From: Brumimicrobium oceani
GTDB taxonomy: Bacteria > Bacteroidota > Bacteroidia > Flavobacteriales_D > Crocinitomicaceae
Length of the DNA stretch: 64,000 nucleotides
NCBI RefSeq assembly: GCF_003143775.1
Contig: NZ_QFRJ01000009.1
Location: forward strand, 1 to 64,000
Direction: 5' to 3'
In this document: positions 11,041 through 20,888 of the stretch, one piece after another
Layout of the letters: every line of letters starts with the position of its first letter
Numbering within the stretch: the stretch's first letter is position 1
The notes under the pieces: model-generated
What the model was told of the DNA's origin: nothing
What the model saw: only the letters and a program-made list of their open reading frames with translations
Database searches by the model: none
Program-made: the position numbers and the translations under genes

Positions 11041-11895
11041 TTGGTAAAACTACACAGCATAAAAGAACTTGAAGATCAACTTCAACCGCTTAGAGAAAAA
11101 GGCTATAAAGTTGGCTTTGTGCCTACCATGGGCGCTTTACATGAAGGACATATTTCATTAATCAAGCAAGCAAAGCTCGAATGTGACCATGTAATAGTCA
11201 GTATTTTCGTCAATCCTACGCAATTTAATAACCCGAAAGATTTAGAGCAATACCCAAGAACAGAAAGTGAAGATATAGCGCTTTTAAGGCAAAATGGTTG
11301 CGATTTCGTTTTTCTCCCTTCGGTTTCAGAAATGTATCCTGAAGGTCATAAAGCAGAAAAAGTTGATTTAGACCACATCGAAAATACGATGGAAGGGAAA
11401 CACAGACCCGGACATTTTGATGGTGTTGTAAATATTGTTTCTCGATTTTTTAGACTTGTTCAACCCACAAAAGCATATTTTGGCAGAAAAGATTTTCAGC
11501 AAGTTGCAGTTGTAGTGGAAATGGTAAAACAATTAAAAATACCATTAGAGATAGTTGTCGTTGAAACAATGAGAAATCCGAGTGGATTAGCAATGAGCAG
11601 CAGAAATTTGAGGTTGAGTGAACAAGAACTCGAACAAGCTGTTGTAATATCACAAGTGCTTCATAAGGGGCAAGCTTGGGCAAAAACATATTCACCTGCG
11701 AATACATTGGGAAAAATGAAACGTTATTTTGAAGACAGTGCATTAAAGTTAGAATATCTACAAATTGTTCATCCAGAAACATTAAACGACCTTAATCAAT
11801 ATTGGGTTCCTGGGGCTACAGCTTGTATTGCAGCTTTCTGTGGAGAGGTAAGACTTATTGACAACATGGAATTGGTTCCCTTAGAAGAAAATTAA
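11041..11895 (+). CDS. panC: Pantoate--beta-alanine ligase
   Basis: It condenses pantoate and beta-alanine with ATP to form pantothenate, the coenzyme A precursor. The 284-residue length is typical. The adenylate-forming motif PTMGALHEGHISL is at residues 28-40, VSIFVNPTQFNNPKD binds substrate, and PGHFDGVVNIVSRFF and SSRNLRLS follow as in the family. The start is a TTG, because no ATG lies between the upstream region and the conserved HEGH motif. The ribE gene follows 13 nt downstream, so the two vitamin genes probably form one transcript. Confidence 0.97.
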   Translation: MVKLHSIKELEDQLQPLREKGYKVGFVPTMGALHEGHISLIKQAKLECDHVIVSIFVNPTQFNNPKDLEQYPRTESEDIALLRQNGCDFVFLPSVSEMYPEGHKAEKVDLDHIENTMEGKHRPGHFDGVVNIVSRFFRLVQPTKAYFGRKDFQQVAVVVEMVKQLKIPLEIVVVETMRNPSGLAMSSRNLRLSEQELEQAVVISQVLHKGQAWAKTYSPANTLGKMKRYFEDSALKLEYLQIVHPETLNDLNQYWVPGATACIAAFCGEVRLIDNMELVPLEEN

Positions 11896-11908
11896 AACAA
11901 CAGCGATT

Positions 11909-12490
11909 ATGTTTACTGGAATTATTGAAGATTTAGGAGAAATAAAAGATATAAAGAGAGAAGGAACTAATATTCATTTCACACTTACTTGCTCTTTTGT
12001 TGATGAACTGCAGGTAGACCAGAGCTTAGCTCACAATGGTGTTTGCTTGACTGTTGTTCATATCGAAAACAACATGTACACAGTTACTGCAATTGATGAA
12101 ACTTTAAACAAAACGGATCTTGGTAGCTGGGAAACTGGCGATAAGGTAAATTTAGAACGCTGTATGCCTGCCAATGGTCGTTTCGATGGACATATTGTAC
12201 AAGGACATGTAGACACCACCGGCAAATGCATTTCGATTGAAGAAAAAGACGGTAGCTGGGTATTCACTTTTCAATACGCTTCTGATGACATGACGGTAGA
12301 AAAAGGCTCAATTACTGTTAACGGAGCGAGCTTGACGGTTGTAGATTCAAAAGACGACCAGTTTTCTGTTCATATTATTCCTTACACCTACGAACACACA
12401 CAATTTCATTCACTGAAAGTCGGTGATACGGTGAATTTAGAGTTTGATATTTTAGGGAAGTATATTGCCAAACTGATGAAGAGGAATTAG
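11909..12490 (+). CDS. ribE: Riboflavin synthase alpha subunit
   Basis: It dismutates two 6,7-dimethyl-8-ribityllumazine molecules to riboflavin. The 193-residue protein has the expected two tandem lumazine-binding beta-barrel halves: the first starts MFTGIIEDLGEI and contains LAHNGVCLTV, the second has GHIVQGHVDTTG, KGSITVNGASLTVV. It follows panC closely on the same strand. A hairpin terminator lies about 160 nt downstream. No FMN riboswitch is visible upstream. Confidence 0.97.
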   Translation: MFTGIIEDLGEIKDIKREGTNIHFTLTCSFVDELQVDQSLAHNGVCLTVVHIENNMYTVTAIDETLNKTDLGSWETGDKVNLERCMPANGRFDGHIVQGHVDTTGKCISIEEKDGSWVFTFQYASDDMTVEKGSITVNGASLTVVDSKDDQFSVHIIPYTYEHTQFHSLKVGDTVNLEFDILGKYIAKLMKRN

Positions 12491-12648
12491 GAATTCAAGG
12501 GAAAATCATCAATCGAAGATACAATGTAGGGACGATTACTCCCTTTGGTCATGAGATCGCTTCGCTAAGTTTGCAAAACGTCCAACTCCATTGTAAATGA
12601 CAATCATTATTCAAGGATTTAAGCAATTAAAATAGCATACAAACCAAA

Positions 12649-12680
12649 AAATGCACACCCCAACCAAGGAATGTGCATTT
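12649..12680 (-). terminator. Hairpin terminator between ribE and the metzincin gene
   Basis: AAATGCACA (12649-12657) pairs with TGTGCATTT (12672-12680). It stands in the convergent gap, 21 nt beyond the stop of the minus-strand gene, and A/T flanks on both sides could make it serve both strands. Confidence 0.75.
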
Positions 12681-12700
12681 CTAAATCTTTAAATATTCTT

Positions 12701-15700
12701 TTACTTCTCTTTATCCACAATTAGTTTAGAATTCATTTTCATAATTCCGTCGTTGTAAAAATTGATGATGTAAACTCCGTTGGTAAGACTTCTTGTGTCA
12801 ATTACTTGTTCACCTTCATTTTTCTCAATTGCTCCTGATCCCATTTCGCGACCATTCAAATCAAAGATTTTGTAGTGAGAGTTGTTCAGTTCATCGTAAA
12901 TCTCCCATTTGATGCTTGTGAAATCACTTGCTGGGTTTGGATAAACTGTGATATTGTACATGAGTTCTTCTAAAGTTGGTTCGTTACCTGATGGAGCTGG
13001 AATTGTTAACATTTTAGCCATTCCACCGCCTTCTGGCGCTTCCTTCTCGAAACAAATATCATAGAAGAAACACAAAATATTCTCAGCATAACCTGATGCT
13101 CTGCTGCCTTTTTCTGCCAAAGTCTCAAGGTATTGAACTTCGGTAGAATCCAATTGTGCTATATTACGCTCACCAAGACTAGATCTGAAAGTGATATAGC
13201 TATCAAAATCTTCAATCATATCTAGGCTACTTTGGAGAGTCTCATCATTTTGAATATCTTGCAAAACAGAATCTGCTCTAGACCATTCACTATTTTCTAT
13301 AAAGAAATCCATCACACCTATTTTATTAGAAATACCTTCTCCCATCAAAACAGTTGCATGTCTTTCTGAATAAGTATGTTCATCTTTAGATTTCTCCAAA
13401 TATTTAACAAAATTAGTTGCTGTAGCAATTTTAGATTTATAATACATCATTTCACCCTCTAATGTCGTTCTCACTGTTTCAGTATTCCAGTTGTTTCTAA
13501 CATAATTAAGCATGTATTCTGGGAGGGTATTGTTGGTGACATCATTTAACTCAGCAATGAATTGCTCTCCTTTTGTTGCGTCAGGATTAGCTAAAAGCAC
13601 TTCCAACAGCATCGCATTAGGCAAAATATTTTCACCCGCTGCCGTCAACAATGCTTCTGTTGAAAGATATGGTGATTCTTGCATCAAATTATTTCTCAAT
13701 GTCCAAGCATCTGATGACCAATTATTTTCAATTTGTCCTTGAAGGATGTCTGTGTCACCATTGTCTATTAAAGAGATATAATTATAATTGAGAATATTGT
13801 AAGCTGCTTTATGATTTACAAGTTCAGTTTCATAATCATTCAATTTTGTCAAAAGTTCATGAAACATTACAACACCAGGTTTAAAACTTGTAGGACAAGC
13901 ATTCTTGTTATTAACCAATATTTCTTGAACTGGTCCAATCACACCATTCGTCATATTGGGTAAAGTTATTCCACCTGAATGATAATAATTTATCTGATTA
14001 GCATAGTCTGCGATGTCAAGAGTATTAAACTGAAATGTATTTCCTGATGATGTTTGCGAATAGAAATCACCTTGGTTTAGCCTAACACCATGACTGTTAT
14101 CTGAAGAATTAATTGCAATTGCATTTTCATTATTCAAATAATCATTACATAAAAACTGCAACCCATATTTTAAGTCTACGCTGCGATTAACTCTGTTCGA
14201 TTTTGTTCCTTCAAAAAGGTTGCTTAATGTATTTTTATATACTTTATTGTCTAATGGACCTCCATAATCTACTACAATTCCAGAGGTTTTACCACTACTT
14301 AAAGTATTTAATACTGAATTTTCTTCAACGATATACTCAACGGAGTTATCAAGAAAAATTCCATTTCCTGAATAAGTACTATTACTATAGCCACCATTAC
14401 CAATAACAAAATCATTCCTGTTAATGTTAACATTATCAAACTCCTTAACACGAACTCCCCAAATATTATTGGTAAAATCAGTTTGAGAAATAGTAACTGC
14501 TTCCGAAACTCCAGCTCCCGCAACTTGTATAGCATACTCAAGACCTTCGAAACTCGATTTCATCAATAAACCTGTTGGACAAGGCGTTCCATAAGGAAGT
14601 GGTGGAGAATCACATCGAGGAACAACCTTAAAACTAGCATCTAAAGTTGAAATTCCTTCGTTTGGAGAACTACTTAAAGACTTATTTGTCGTAACATTGT
14701 TAGCGAAGTGGCAATTCTCAAAAATAATACCATGCACCTTCCAAAGCGTTACATAAGGCTGCTGAGGATATCCTTCTATAAAATTATCATCCGTTAAAAA
14801 CTCAGTATCTGTAAAACTGGAAGTGTTGTCACGATAAGAACCTGGATAATTCGGAGTAAAATTTTGATATTCCATAAATTCAACTCCTCTTCTGTTGTTT
14901 CTGAAAACACCGTTTGTTGATTTAATAACACCACCTATTTCACTCCATGATCCTTCATTCCAATTTGTAGCTGCTTTGTGAGCATTTTCTATTGTACCCC
15001 CATTTATTAGCTCTAACATTCCTTGGTGGGTTGGGTTGTTAATAGGGAATTGGTGTTGGTTTGATGTACCGTAGACTTGGACGCCTTGCCAGTATGTGTT
15101 GAGATATTTCTCGTTTGTAATTGTACCGCCATCAATTATTAATTTCGCTCCTTTTTCAATAATTAATTTCGCCTCTGGAACAAACTGTATTTCACATCTA
15201 ACAGTAAGCGTAGTGCCGGAATTAATCCGAAGGTTGTTATATAATTTAATACTAAAATCCCAAGTTTCATCTTGACTTACTAATATTTCTTTGGAATCAT
15301 CAAAATCATGCACTTTTACGTAGTTCCTAATTGAACCTAAAGATATAGCCCTATGCATTCGTTGGACTTGCTTTGGTGAAAAATATTTTGCACCATTGTT
15401 TCCACCTAAAATATTATTTGTACACGAATTAGTTGATGAGTATTCATCACAAGACCAACCTGCATCATGAGGACAAATTTTATTATTACCTAATCCAAAA
15501 ACGTCATCCAAATAGTCAGGATCATTTTCATCACAAGCATTGAAATTGTTAGTGTAAGTATGATATAAATCTAAATTATGTCCAATTTCGTGAGCTAAAT
15601 GAATGGCTAAAGCATCGGTGACATATATATTACTATCGAAGTTGGATGTGTGGTTCTTATTGTAAGTAACAACATAATGTTCGACATCTTGGTTGAATAC

Positions 15701-16285
15701 CGGGAAACGTCCAAATCCAGTCCAAGGAGGAGTAGCACCTGTTATATGAATTTTAAAATTCTTACTAAAATTAGGGTACAAAGCATTAGCTTCAGAGTTC
15801 AGGTATTCAGCATCAGTTGGTCCAGCGATATTTCCTTTACCCCAACAAATAGTATTTTGATTAAAAAAAATACCATTCAATTTGATAACGATTTTTGTAG
15901 TTTCATAATCTACAACACCTGGTATTATATCAGAAGGATTTGCTATACTAGCATATATATATGCCACTTTATCCATAGCCTCTTCCATTATATCTCTGTT
16001 AAATATATTATCAGCATAATTACTTGAAAAATCATCTTTCTGCCAAACATGAATATCTATAGGTATTTCCACAACATTCCTTGTGTCGTATATATCTTCA
16101 TAAAAAGTGTATCTTCCATAATATGGGTCAGAAATACCCGAATGATTATCTGAACACGTCGTTGCGCGAGGTGAATTCGATAAACTTTCTCGAACATCTG
16201 TTGGACATGAAATAATAGTTTGAGATAACAAACCACCAAAAGCGGCAGTACAAACTAATAAAGTTGTTATTAAAGACTTTCTCAT
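12701..16285 (-). CDS. Large secreted metzincin-like / beta-helix protein with T9SS sorting domain
   Basis: A 1194-residue secreted protein. It has an N-terminal signal peptide (MRKSLITTLLVCTAAFGGLLS), a zinc-protease motif HEIGHNLDLYH at residues 232-242 with H232, H236 and H242 in metzincin spacing, then a long middle region rich in short beta motifs (GTTLTVRCEIQFVPEAKLII and repeated N-rich stretches) resembling a right-handed parallel beta-helix. The C-terminus carries a type A T9SS sorting domain (ITVYPNPASDFTSIKW... NGVYIINFYND). The usual glycine at the seventh residue of the metzincin motif is D239, which is odd. Its start overlaps the preceding gene's stop (ATGA). Protease activity is inferred, not certain; the target is unknown. 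Confidence 0.85.
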   Translation of the reverse strand: MRKSLITTLLVCTAAFGGLLSQTIISCPTDVRESLSNSPRATTCSDNHSGISDPYYGRYTFYEDIYDTRNVVEIPIDIHVWQKDDFSSNYADNIFNRDIMEEAMDKVAYIYASIANPSDIIPGVVDYETTKIVIKLNGIFFNQNTICWGKGNIAGPTDAEYLNSEANALYPNFSKNFKIHITGATPPWTGFGRFPVFNQDVEHYVVTYNKNHTSNFDSNIYVTDALAIHLAHEIGHNLDLYHTYTNNFNACDENDPDYLDDVFGLGNNKICPHDAGWSCDEYSSTNSCTNNILGGNNGAKYFSPKQVQRMHRAISLGSIRNYVKVHDFDDSKEILVSQDETWDFSIKLYNNLRINSGTTLTVRCEIQFVPEAKLIIEKGAKLIIDGGTITNEKYLNTYWQGVQVYGTSNQHQFPINNPTHQGMLELINGGTIENAHKAATNWNEGSWSEIGGVIKSTNGVFRNNRRGVEFMEYQNFTPNYPGSYRDNTSSFTDTEFLTDDNFIEGYPQQPYVTLWKVHGIIFENCHFANNVTTNKSLSSSPNEGISTLDASFKVVPRCDSPPLPYGTPCPTGLLMKSSFEGLEYAIQVAGAGVSEAVTISQTDFTNNIWGVRVKEFDNVNINRNDFVIGNGGYSNSTYSGNGIFLDNSVEYIVEENSVLNTLSSGKTSGIVVDYGGPLDNKVYKNTLSNLFEGTKSNRVNRSVDLKYGLQFLCNDYLNNENAIAINSSDNSHGVRLNQGDFYSQTSSGNTFQFNTLDIADYANQINYYHSGGITLPNMTNGVIGPVQEILVNNKNACPTSFKPGVVMFHELLTKLNDYETELVNHKAAYNILNYNYISLIDNGDTDILQGQIENNWSSDAWTLRNNLMQESPYLSTEALLTAAGENILPNAMLLEVLLANPDATKGEQFIAELNDVTNNTLPEYMLNYVRNNWNTETVRTTLEGEMMYYKSKIATATNFVKYLEKSKDEHTYSERHATVLMGEGISNKIGVMDFFIENSEWSRADSVLQDIQNDETLQSSLDMIEDFDSYITFRSSLGERNIAQLDSTEVQYLETLAEKGSRASGYAENILCFFYDICFEKEAPEGGGMAKMLTIPAPSGNEPTLEELMYNITVYPNPASDFTSIKWEIYDELNNSHYKIFDLNGREMGSGAIEKNEGEQVIDTRSLTNGVYIINFYNDGIMKMNSKLIVDKEK

Positions 16286-17127
16286 TGCTTTTTGATTTTA
16301 AATTGATGAATAATATCCTCATTTATAAGTCGTAAGTTGTAGATACCTTTTTCTAGTCCATCGAATCCAATTTTATTATGAGAAACTTTACCTAGTTGAA
16401 TTATTTTACCTGTCATGTCTTGTAAAACATACTGACCTTCAAATTCAACATTAACTAAATTATTGATTAAAGGATTTGGATAAATACGAACTTCATCTAA
16501 ATCATAATTCGAAACATCTAAAGTATTATATCTGTGAAAAACGAATTGGACAACCCCAATTTCCTTTCCATCCTTCTCATAACTTGCTAATTTTCTACCC
16601 TCAAAATATAAGGAGGAGTCAATAACCAAACTATTAATGCTCCTAAGCATTATTAATCCTGCTGCGTCGAAGTGATAATGATCGTCCTGACCAAACAGAA
16701 TTGAGTATTTATGACAGTTTTCTTCAAAAAGCTTATCATTCCAATTGATAGTTATTGGATAATTATCAGACGTAAACTGAATGGAAACCCTTTCAGAATA
16801 GTCACTTTCATCACAGTAAGAATTGATAATTTGTTTTTTCGATAAATACGAATTAGGCTGAATCCATTCTGAACTCAATGGTAGCCCTGAATACGTTTTA
16901 TCACCAACGCGAACTTGTAATCCGTTATTCCAACTTTGATTAAGTAAATCATTTTCTCCAAAATTAGCATCTATACCATTATGTGCTAAATAATCGTAAC
17001 CAATAGTAACTGAATCCCTGTTCCCCAAAGCATCTTCAAAATAGATCTCAAATTCAAACTCTGAAGTTTGCTGTCCAAAAAGTCCTCCCGACATAAGGAA
17101 AAACAGTAAAAAAAGTTTCTTTTTCAT
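16282..17127 (-). CDS. Secreted protein with T9SS sorting domain
   Basis: This 281-residue protein has a signal peptide (MKKKLFLLFFLMSGGLFGQQ), a middle domain of about 190 residues that I do not recognise (begins SEFEFEIYFEDALGNRDSVT), and a C-terminal T9SS type A sorting domain from about residue 212 (VRIYPNPLINNLVN, ending IIHQFKIKKQ). It overlaps the downstream metzincin gene by 4 nt, so the two are translationally coupled and may work together, for example as protease and accessory protein; that is inference. Confidence 0.8.
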   Translation of the reverse strand: MKKKLFLLFFLMSGGLFGQQTSEFEFEIYFEDALGNRDSVTIGYDYLAHNGIDANFGENDLLNQSWNNGLQVRVGDKTYSGLPLSSEWIQPNSYLSKKQIINSYCDESDYSERVSIQFTSDNYPITINWNDKLFEENCHKYSILFGQDDHYHFDAAGLIMLRSINSLVIDSSLYFEGRKLASYEKDGKEIGVVQFVFHRYNTLDVSNYDLDEVRIYPNPLINNLVNVEFEGQYVLQDMTGKIIQLGKVSHNKIGFDGLEKGIYNLRLINEDIIHQFKIKKQ

Positions 17128-17225
17128 AGTGTATAGTTTTAATATTTATTTTAAATATAGATGAAATTATTGCTAAACCAAATATCTCTAAAACATTTAA
17201 CATATTGAATACCTTGTAAATAGAT

Positions 17226-17798
17226 TTAAAAACGCTTTGTAATTTGATTAACACCGAGAACTGGGAAATCAACATCATCAGTAACACACGACCAGTTTTG
17301 ACCACCGTTAGTTGTTCTAAAAATACCTGAAGTATTTGTGCCTATCAAAAACGTATTTATGTTATTGGGATCATTATAAATTGAATTTGTCCAACCTCCT
17401 CCTTGGCCATGCGAACCATCAGGTAGAAAGCTTGGACCATCACTTGTCCAATTCGCTAGGTCTTCTTCAAAACATTTTAAAGGGCTATCATATATCCCTT
17501 TAATTGCATTTGAATATTGCGACAAACTATAGGTTACAGAATCTTCAATGTTGTACTTTGAAAAGACCCTATTCATCCACCGTGATGCTTTTATGTACTC
17601 ATGATTTCTAATCGTGTCATCTATATAAGGATCCATTTTCATAAAAGCCTCATACACATCAGATACAGAAGGGATTTGACTCAAAGACGCCTTTATTTCC
17701 TTGGCGAGTCCTTTAGGTATACTTCCTAAATTTTGAGCTTTAAGGTTTGTAAATAATATAAGATTAATTGCCAATATTAAAAAGGTTATAAGTTTCAT
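17226..17798 (-). pseudogene. Truncated N-terminal fragment of a secreted beta-propeller (BNR/VPS10-like) protein
   Basis: The 190-residue product has a signal peptide (MKLITFLILAINLILFTNLKA) and then a region typical of the start of large Bacteroidota propeller proteins, with the sialidase/VPS10-like signature NTSGIFRTTNGGQNWSCV near the end. It stops shortly after (ITKRF) when only the first blade has begun; family members are usually many hundreds of residues long and end in a T9SS sorting domain. The 98 nt between this stop and the next gene show no further propeller sequence in any frame I read. It is most likely a deletion remnant; a short functional secreted protein cannot be excluded. 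Confidence 0.7.
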
Positions 17799-17822
17799 AA
17801 GATTTGATTTTTGGATTGAGAA

Positions 17823-18791
17823 CTATTTAATAATAATTTTATGTCTGTAATATTTTGAATCACTGATTATTTCAACCACATAAAACCCTTTAGACAAATT
17901 AGGTGTTGAAACGTTACAATTATTAACTCCGTTAATGAAATATTTTACTTCTATTTTTTTTCCTAGGTTGTCGTAAACTTTAACTTCGTCAATTCTGGCA
18001 TTTCCATCAGTTTGAATAGTAAAAATGTTTCCTGTCACAGGGTTTGGATAGATTTTAATATGTGGTTTTTTTTCAGTTTTTATCAAACTAGCCGTTTGAC
18101 AAAACTGATAATTAGAGTCTCCACCAAAAACCATTGTGTCTCTTAAAACTAAAGTATCCGTAGGGCTTGCAAAAGTTGTCTCATACTTGCAAGTGCAAAA
18201 ACCAAAAAAACCAGTATTCAAAAGTGGAGTTAAGGGATGTAAACCACCTAGTCCTTCTATTAGATAATCTATCCATTGGTCATCCATAGTATGAATTGAA
18301 TACCTAACTTTGGTAACATTATTTATTTGAATTGTATCAATGCCAGCAATTGAGAAAGTCACGTTTTTTGATGAATTAGAAAAAGAGAGGGTATCTCCAA
18401 CAACAGTTGTGTCTAGTACTTCAAAATCATATAAAAGGAAGTATTCATCTAGTGGATAATCTATTGTTTGGTTATAATAAGGAGAAAAAACACTTTGAGA
18501 TATTACACCAATTTTATTTGAATCAAATTTCAACCAAGTTTTTCGGTTGTCTATCCATAAACTAGCGAAAACAATACCATTCTGATCTCCTACTCTTAAA
18601 GTATCAGAGATAGGGTCATCAGAAAACACTGTTAAGTATTCATATTGATCAAGTCCTTCCCAGTCATAAGCATGTGTACAAATTTCAGCTTTATAACTTG
18701 TGAGGTTAGTGAAAATACTATCACTTTGTGCACTTATTGAAAACACATTAATAATAGCTACAATCGAAATTAAAATTTTATTAGTATTCAT
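17823..18791 (-). CDS. Secreted protein with T9SS sorting domain
   Basis: A 322-residue protein with signal peptide (MNTNKILISIVAIINVFSISA) and a C-terminal T9SS type A domain from about residue 245 (IKIYPNPVTGNIFTIQ, ending YYRHKIIIK). The middle contains a CTCKYE motif and several Tyr/Asp-rich strands, and resembles uncharacterised Bacteroidota proteins with a bipartite beta domain. I do not recognise a catalytic site. It is the first gene of the four-gene secreted cluster; the gap to the truncated propeller gene is 24 nt. Confidence 0.8.
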   Translation of the reverse strand: MNTNKILISIVAIINVFSISAQSDSIFTNLTSYKAEICTHAYDWEGLDQYEYLTVFSDDPISDTLRVGDQNGIVFASLWIDNRKTWLKFDSNKIGVISQSVFSPYYNQTIDYPLDEYFLLYDFEVLDTTVVGDTLSFSNSSKNVTFSIAGIDTIQINNVTKVRYSIHTMDDQWIDYLIEGLGGLHPLTPLLNTGFFGFCTCKYETTFASPTDTLVLRDTMVFGGDSNYQFCQTASLIKTEKKPHIKIYPNPVTGNIFTIQTDGNARIDEVKVYDNLGKKIEVKYFINGVNNCNVSTPNLSKGFYVVEIISDSKYYRHKIIIK

Positions 18792-19305
18792 AATAGTGGT
18801 GTTTTTTATTAAACATATTAAATTGTTAATACTTTTGAAAATAGATCATTAATATCAAAAAACAAAAATAGTATCACATTCTTTTTGCAATTAAGAATCA
18901 TTCTCGTTGCAAGTTCAAAGATAAATGATAGCATGTTTGCTTCTCTTCTCAATGTTTTACGCCTAAAGCTTTCACAAATGGAATGGATTGAAAAAGAAAG
19001 GAAGGTTTCTGGGTATGTTCATGTTATTGGTAGATAATTACGAATGATTAATTATCAAATACGAATTTCGTTTGACTTGAAGTTGACTCAATTGATAGTT
19101 GAGAAATGAAAATTGATAATTTGCAGGGTGTGAAGAGTGTCATTTCAAGAGTTTTAACCGCAAAGGCACGGAGCTTTCGCAAAGTGCGCAGAGAGAAAAC
19201 CCTCCAAAACTCATGAATTGTTAGCGATTCAAGAAAATCAACCTTATTAAATGGTAGATAAAGCATTTAGCTTTAAGCCTAAAACCTAATGCTTCCCTCC
19301 TATTT
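18792..19305. other. Intergenic region with repeat remnants
   Basis: About 510 nt without a supported gene; the 72-codon frame at 19048-19266 has no motif. It contains TACGAAT-type motifs around 19037-19070 like those at 33341-33562 and 35127-35165, and a stretch near 19158-19196 with CGCAAAG and GCGCAGAG words, which resembles intergenic repeats of Bacteroidota. Confidence 0.55.
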
Positions 19306-19860
19306 TCACAACCACTCCTTCTCTAATCTTTTGGCCACTTTTTTGAGTAATTTCTTCATTACAGCATCTTTTGAGCCGATTGTTCCGGTTTTGATTAGCT
19401 CATAATGAACTGGCTGCATGTCACGGTAAAATGTGAAAGAAAAAGTTACAGTTGATGCGCTTTCTCTGTACAGTGGATAAAGGTGTCCCGCATTTATTTC
19501 TTCTACGATTGGATTTGCATTTTCTGAAGGTTTGAATCTTTTGTTGTACCCTCTAATTGAAACCAATAAATAAGTATCAATTCCCTCAGATTTTAGTTGT
19601 TGATGGATTGAATCGTTCAATAAAATCTCATCAGTTCCTCTTTGTTTTATAACATTCAAAGATGCTTTTGACTTAACATTATAATCAGTAAACAATTGCA
19701 AAAGCCCAACTTCAAGCGTATATCGGTCAGACAAATCATCTTGTTGTCCAACGATTAAGACATTTTTCAAATTAAGTGGTTCAGCTTCTTGCGCTCCTGC
19801 GCTTAAGCTTAGAAACAAAACTGATAGTGTAGCTAAAAATAAATTTTTCATGTTTGTCAT
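19306..19860 (-). CDS. Uncharacterised small secreted protein
   Basis: The start at 19860 leaves 4 nt after metF; an alternative ATG three codons on (19851) gives an equally good signal peptide (MKNLFLATLSVLFLSLSAGA). An upstream ATG at 19884 would overlap metF and is less likely. The roughly 180-residue product has a mature domain starting near LNLKNVLIVGQQDD, with strands such as DTYLLVSIRGYNKR and a Lys-rich C-terminal helix (KKLLKKVAKRLEKEW). It has no sorting domain and no lipobox, so a periplasmic location is likely. I do not recognise a function. Confidence 0.75.
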   Translation of the reverse strand: MTNMKNLFLATLSVLFLSLSAGAQEAEPLNLKNVLIVGQQDDLSDRYTLEVGLLQLFTDYNVKSKASLNVIKQRGTDEILLNDSIHQQLKSEGIDTYLLVSIRGYNKRFKPSENANPIVEEINAGHLYPLYRESASTVTFSFTFYRDMQPVHYELIKTGTIGSKDAVMKKLLKKVAKRLEKEWL

Positions 19861-19864
19861 AATT

Positions 19865-20815
19865 TTAAAATAATTCAGAAGCAATTTTTCTTACTTCGGA
19901 AGAGTTGGTCATTGTGTAATAATGGATACACGGAACACCTGCGGCTTTCAATTCTTTGGATTGTTGAATTCCCCATTCAATCCCCACTTGTTTTACCTCA
20001 TCATTGGTTTTACATTTCAATAGCTCTGTGGATAATTCCATAGGTAAATCGATATGGAAAAACTTAGGAAGAAATGAAATATGTCTCAAATTTGAGATTG
20101 GTTTTAGTCCTGGAATAATAGGAACTGTAATTCCAATATCACGGCATTTCTTAACGAAGTCGAAATACTTAGCGTTGTCGTAGAATAATTGTGTAACGAT
20201 ATAATCGGCTCCTCTATCCACTTTTTGTTTCAGGTATTGCAAATCTGTTGCCATATTCATCGCTTCGAAGTGTTTTTCAGGATATCCGGCAGCTCCAACA
20301 CAAAAATCCGTCGGTTCTAAATGAATATCGTCCAAAGTGTATTGACCTTTATTCATATTTTGAATTTGCTCAATTAATTCTACGGCATAATTATGTCCAT
20401 TCACTTCAGGTTTAAAAGTCGCCTCAGTTTTAATGGGATCACCACGAAGTGCTAAAACATTATCGATTCCTAAGAACTGTAAATCAATCAAGGCATTCTC
20501 TGTATCTTCTTTACTAAAACCACCACAGATAAGGTGAGGAACGGCATCCACATGGTATTTATTCATGATTGCGGCACAAATACCCACTGTTCCAGGTCTT
20601 TTACGAATAGAAACTTTTTCTAGTAATCCTTTGTCACGTTCCTTGTATACGTATTCTTCACGGTGATAAGTAACGTTGATAAATTTGGGTTTAAATTCCA
20701 TTAAGGGATCAATTCCATTATATATAGACTGAATACTTTTCCCTTTTAGCGGAGGAAGTATTTCAAAAGAGAACAATGTGTCCTTCGCTTCTTTTATGTG
20801 ATCAATTACCTTCAT
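19865..20815 (-). CDS. metF: Methylenetetrahydrofolate reductase
   Basis: It reduces 5,10-methylene-THF to 5-methyl-THF for methionine synthesis, using FAD and NAD(P)H. The chosen start (MKVIDHIKEAKDTLFSFEILPP) aligns with family N-termini; an ATG six codons upstream is less likely. Recognisable motifs are FSFEILPP with the catalytic Glu, the FAD-binding ALRGDP, VGAAGYPEKH and DYIVTQLFYDN. The length of 316 residues is normal for bacterial MetF. The small secreted gene follows after 4 nt. Confidence 0.97.
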   Translation of the reverse strand: MKVIDHIKEAKDTLFSFEILPPLKGKSIQSIYNGIDPLMEFKPKFINVTYHREEYVYKERDKGLLEKVSIRKRPGTVGICAAIMNKYHVDAVPHLICGGFSKEDTENALIDLQFLGIDNVLALRGDPIKTEATFKPEVNGHNYAVELIEQIQNMNKGQYTLDDIHLEPTDFCVGAAGYPEKHFEAMNMATDLQYLKQKVDRGADYIVTQLFYDNAKYFDFVKKCRDIGITVPIIPGLKPISNLRHISFLPKFFHIDLPMELSTELLKCKTNDEVKQVGIEWGIQQSKELKAAGVPCIHYYTMTNSSEVRKIASELF

Positions 20816-20888
20816 TAATGGATATTTTAGCAAACAAAAGTAAGAATAGCCTTTAGAATAACGGTGTTTAATTAAAAAATGAATGCAA

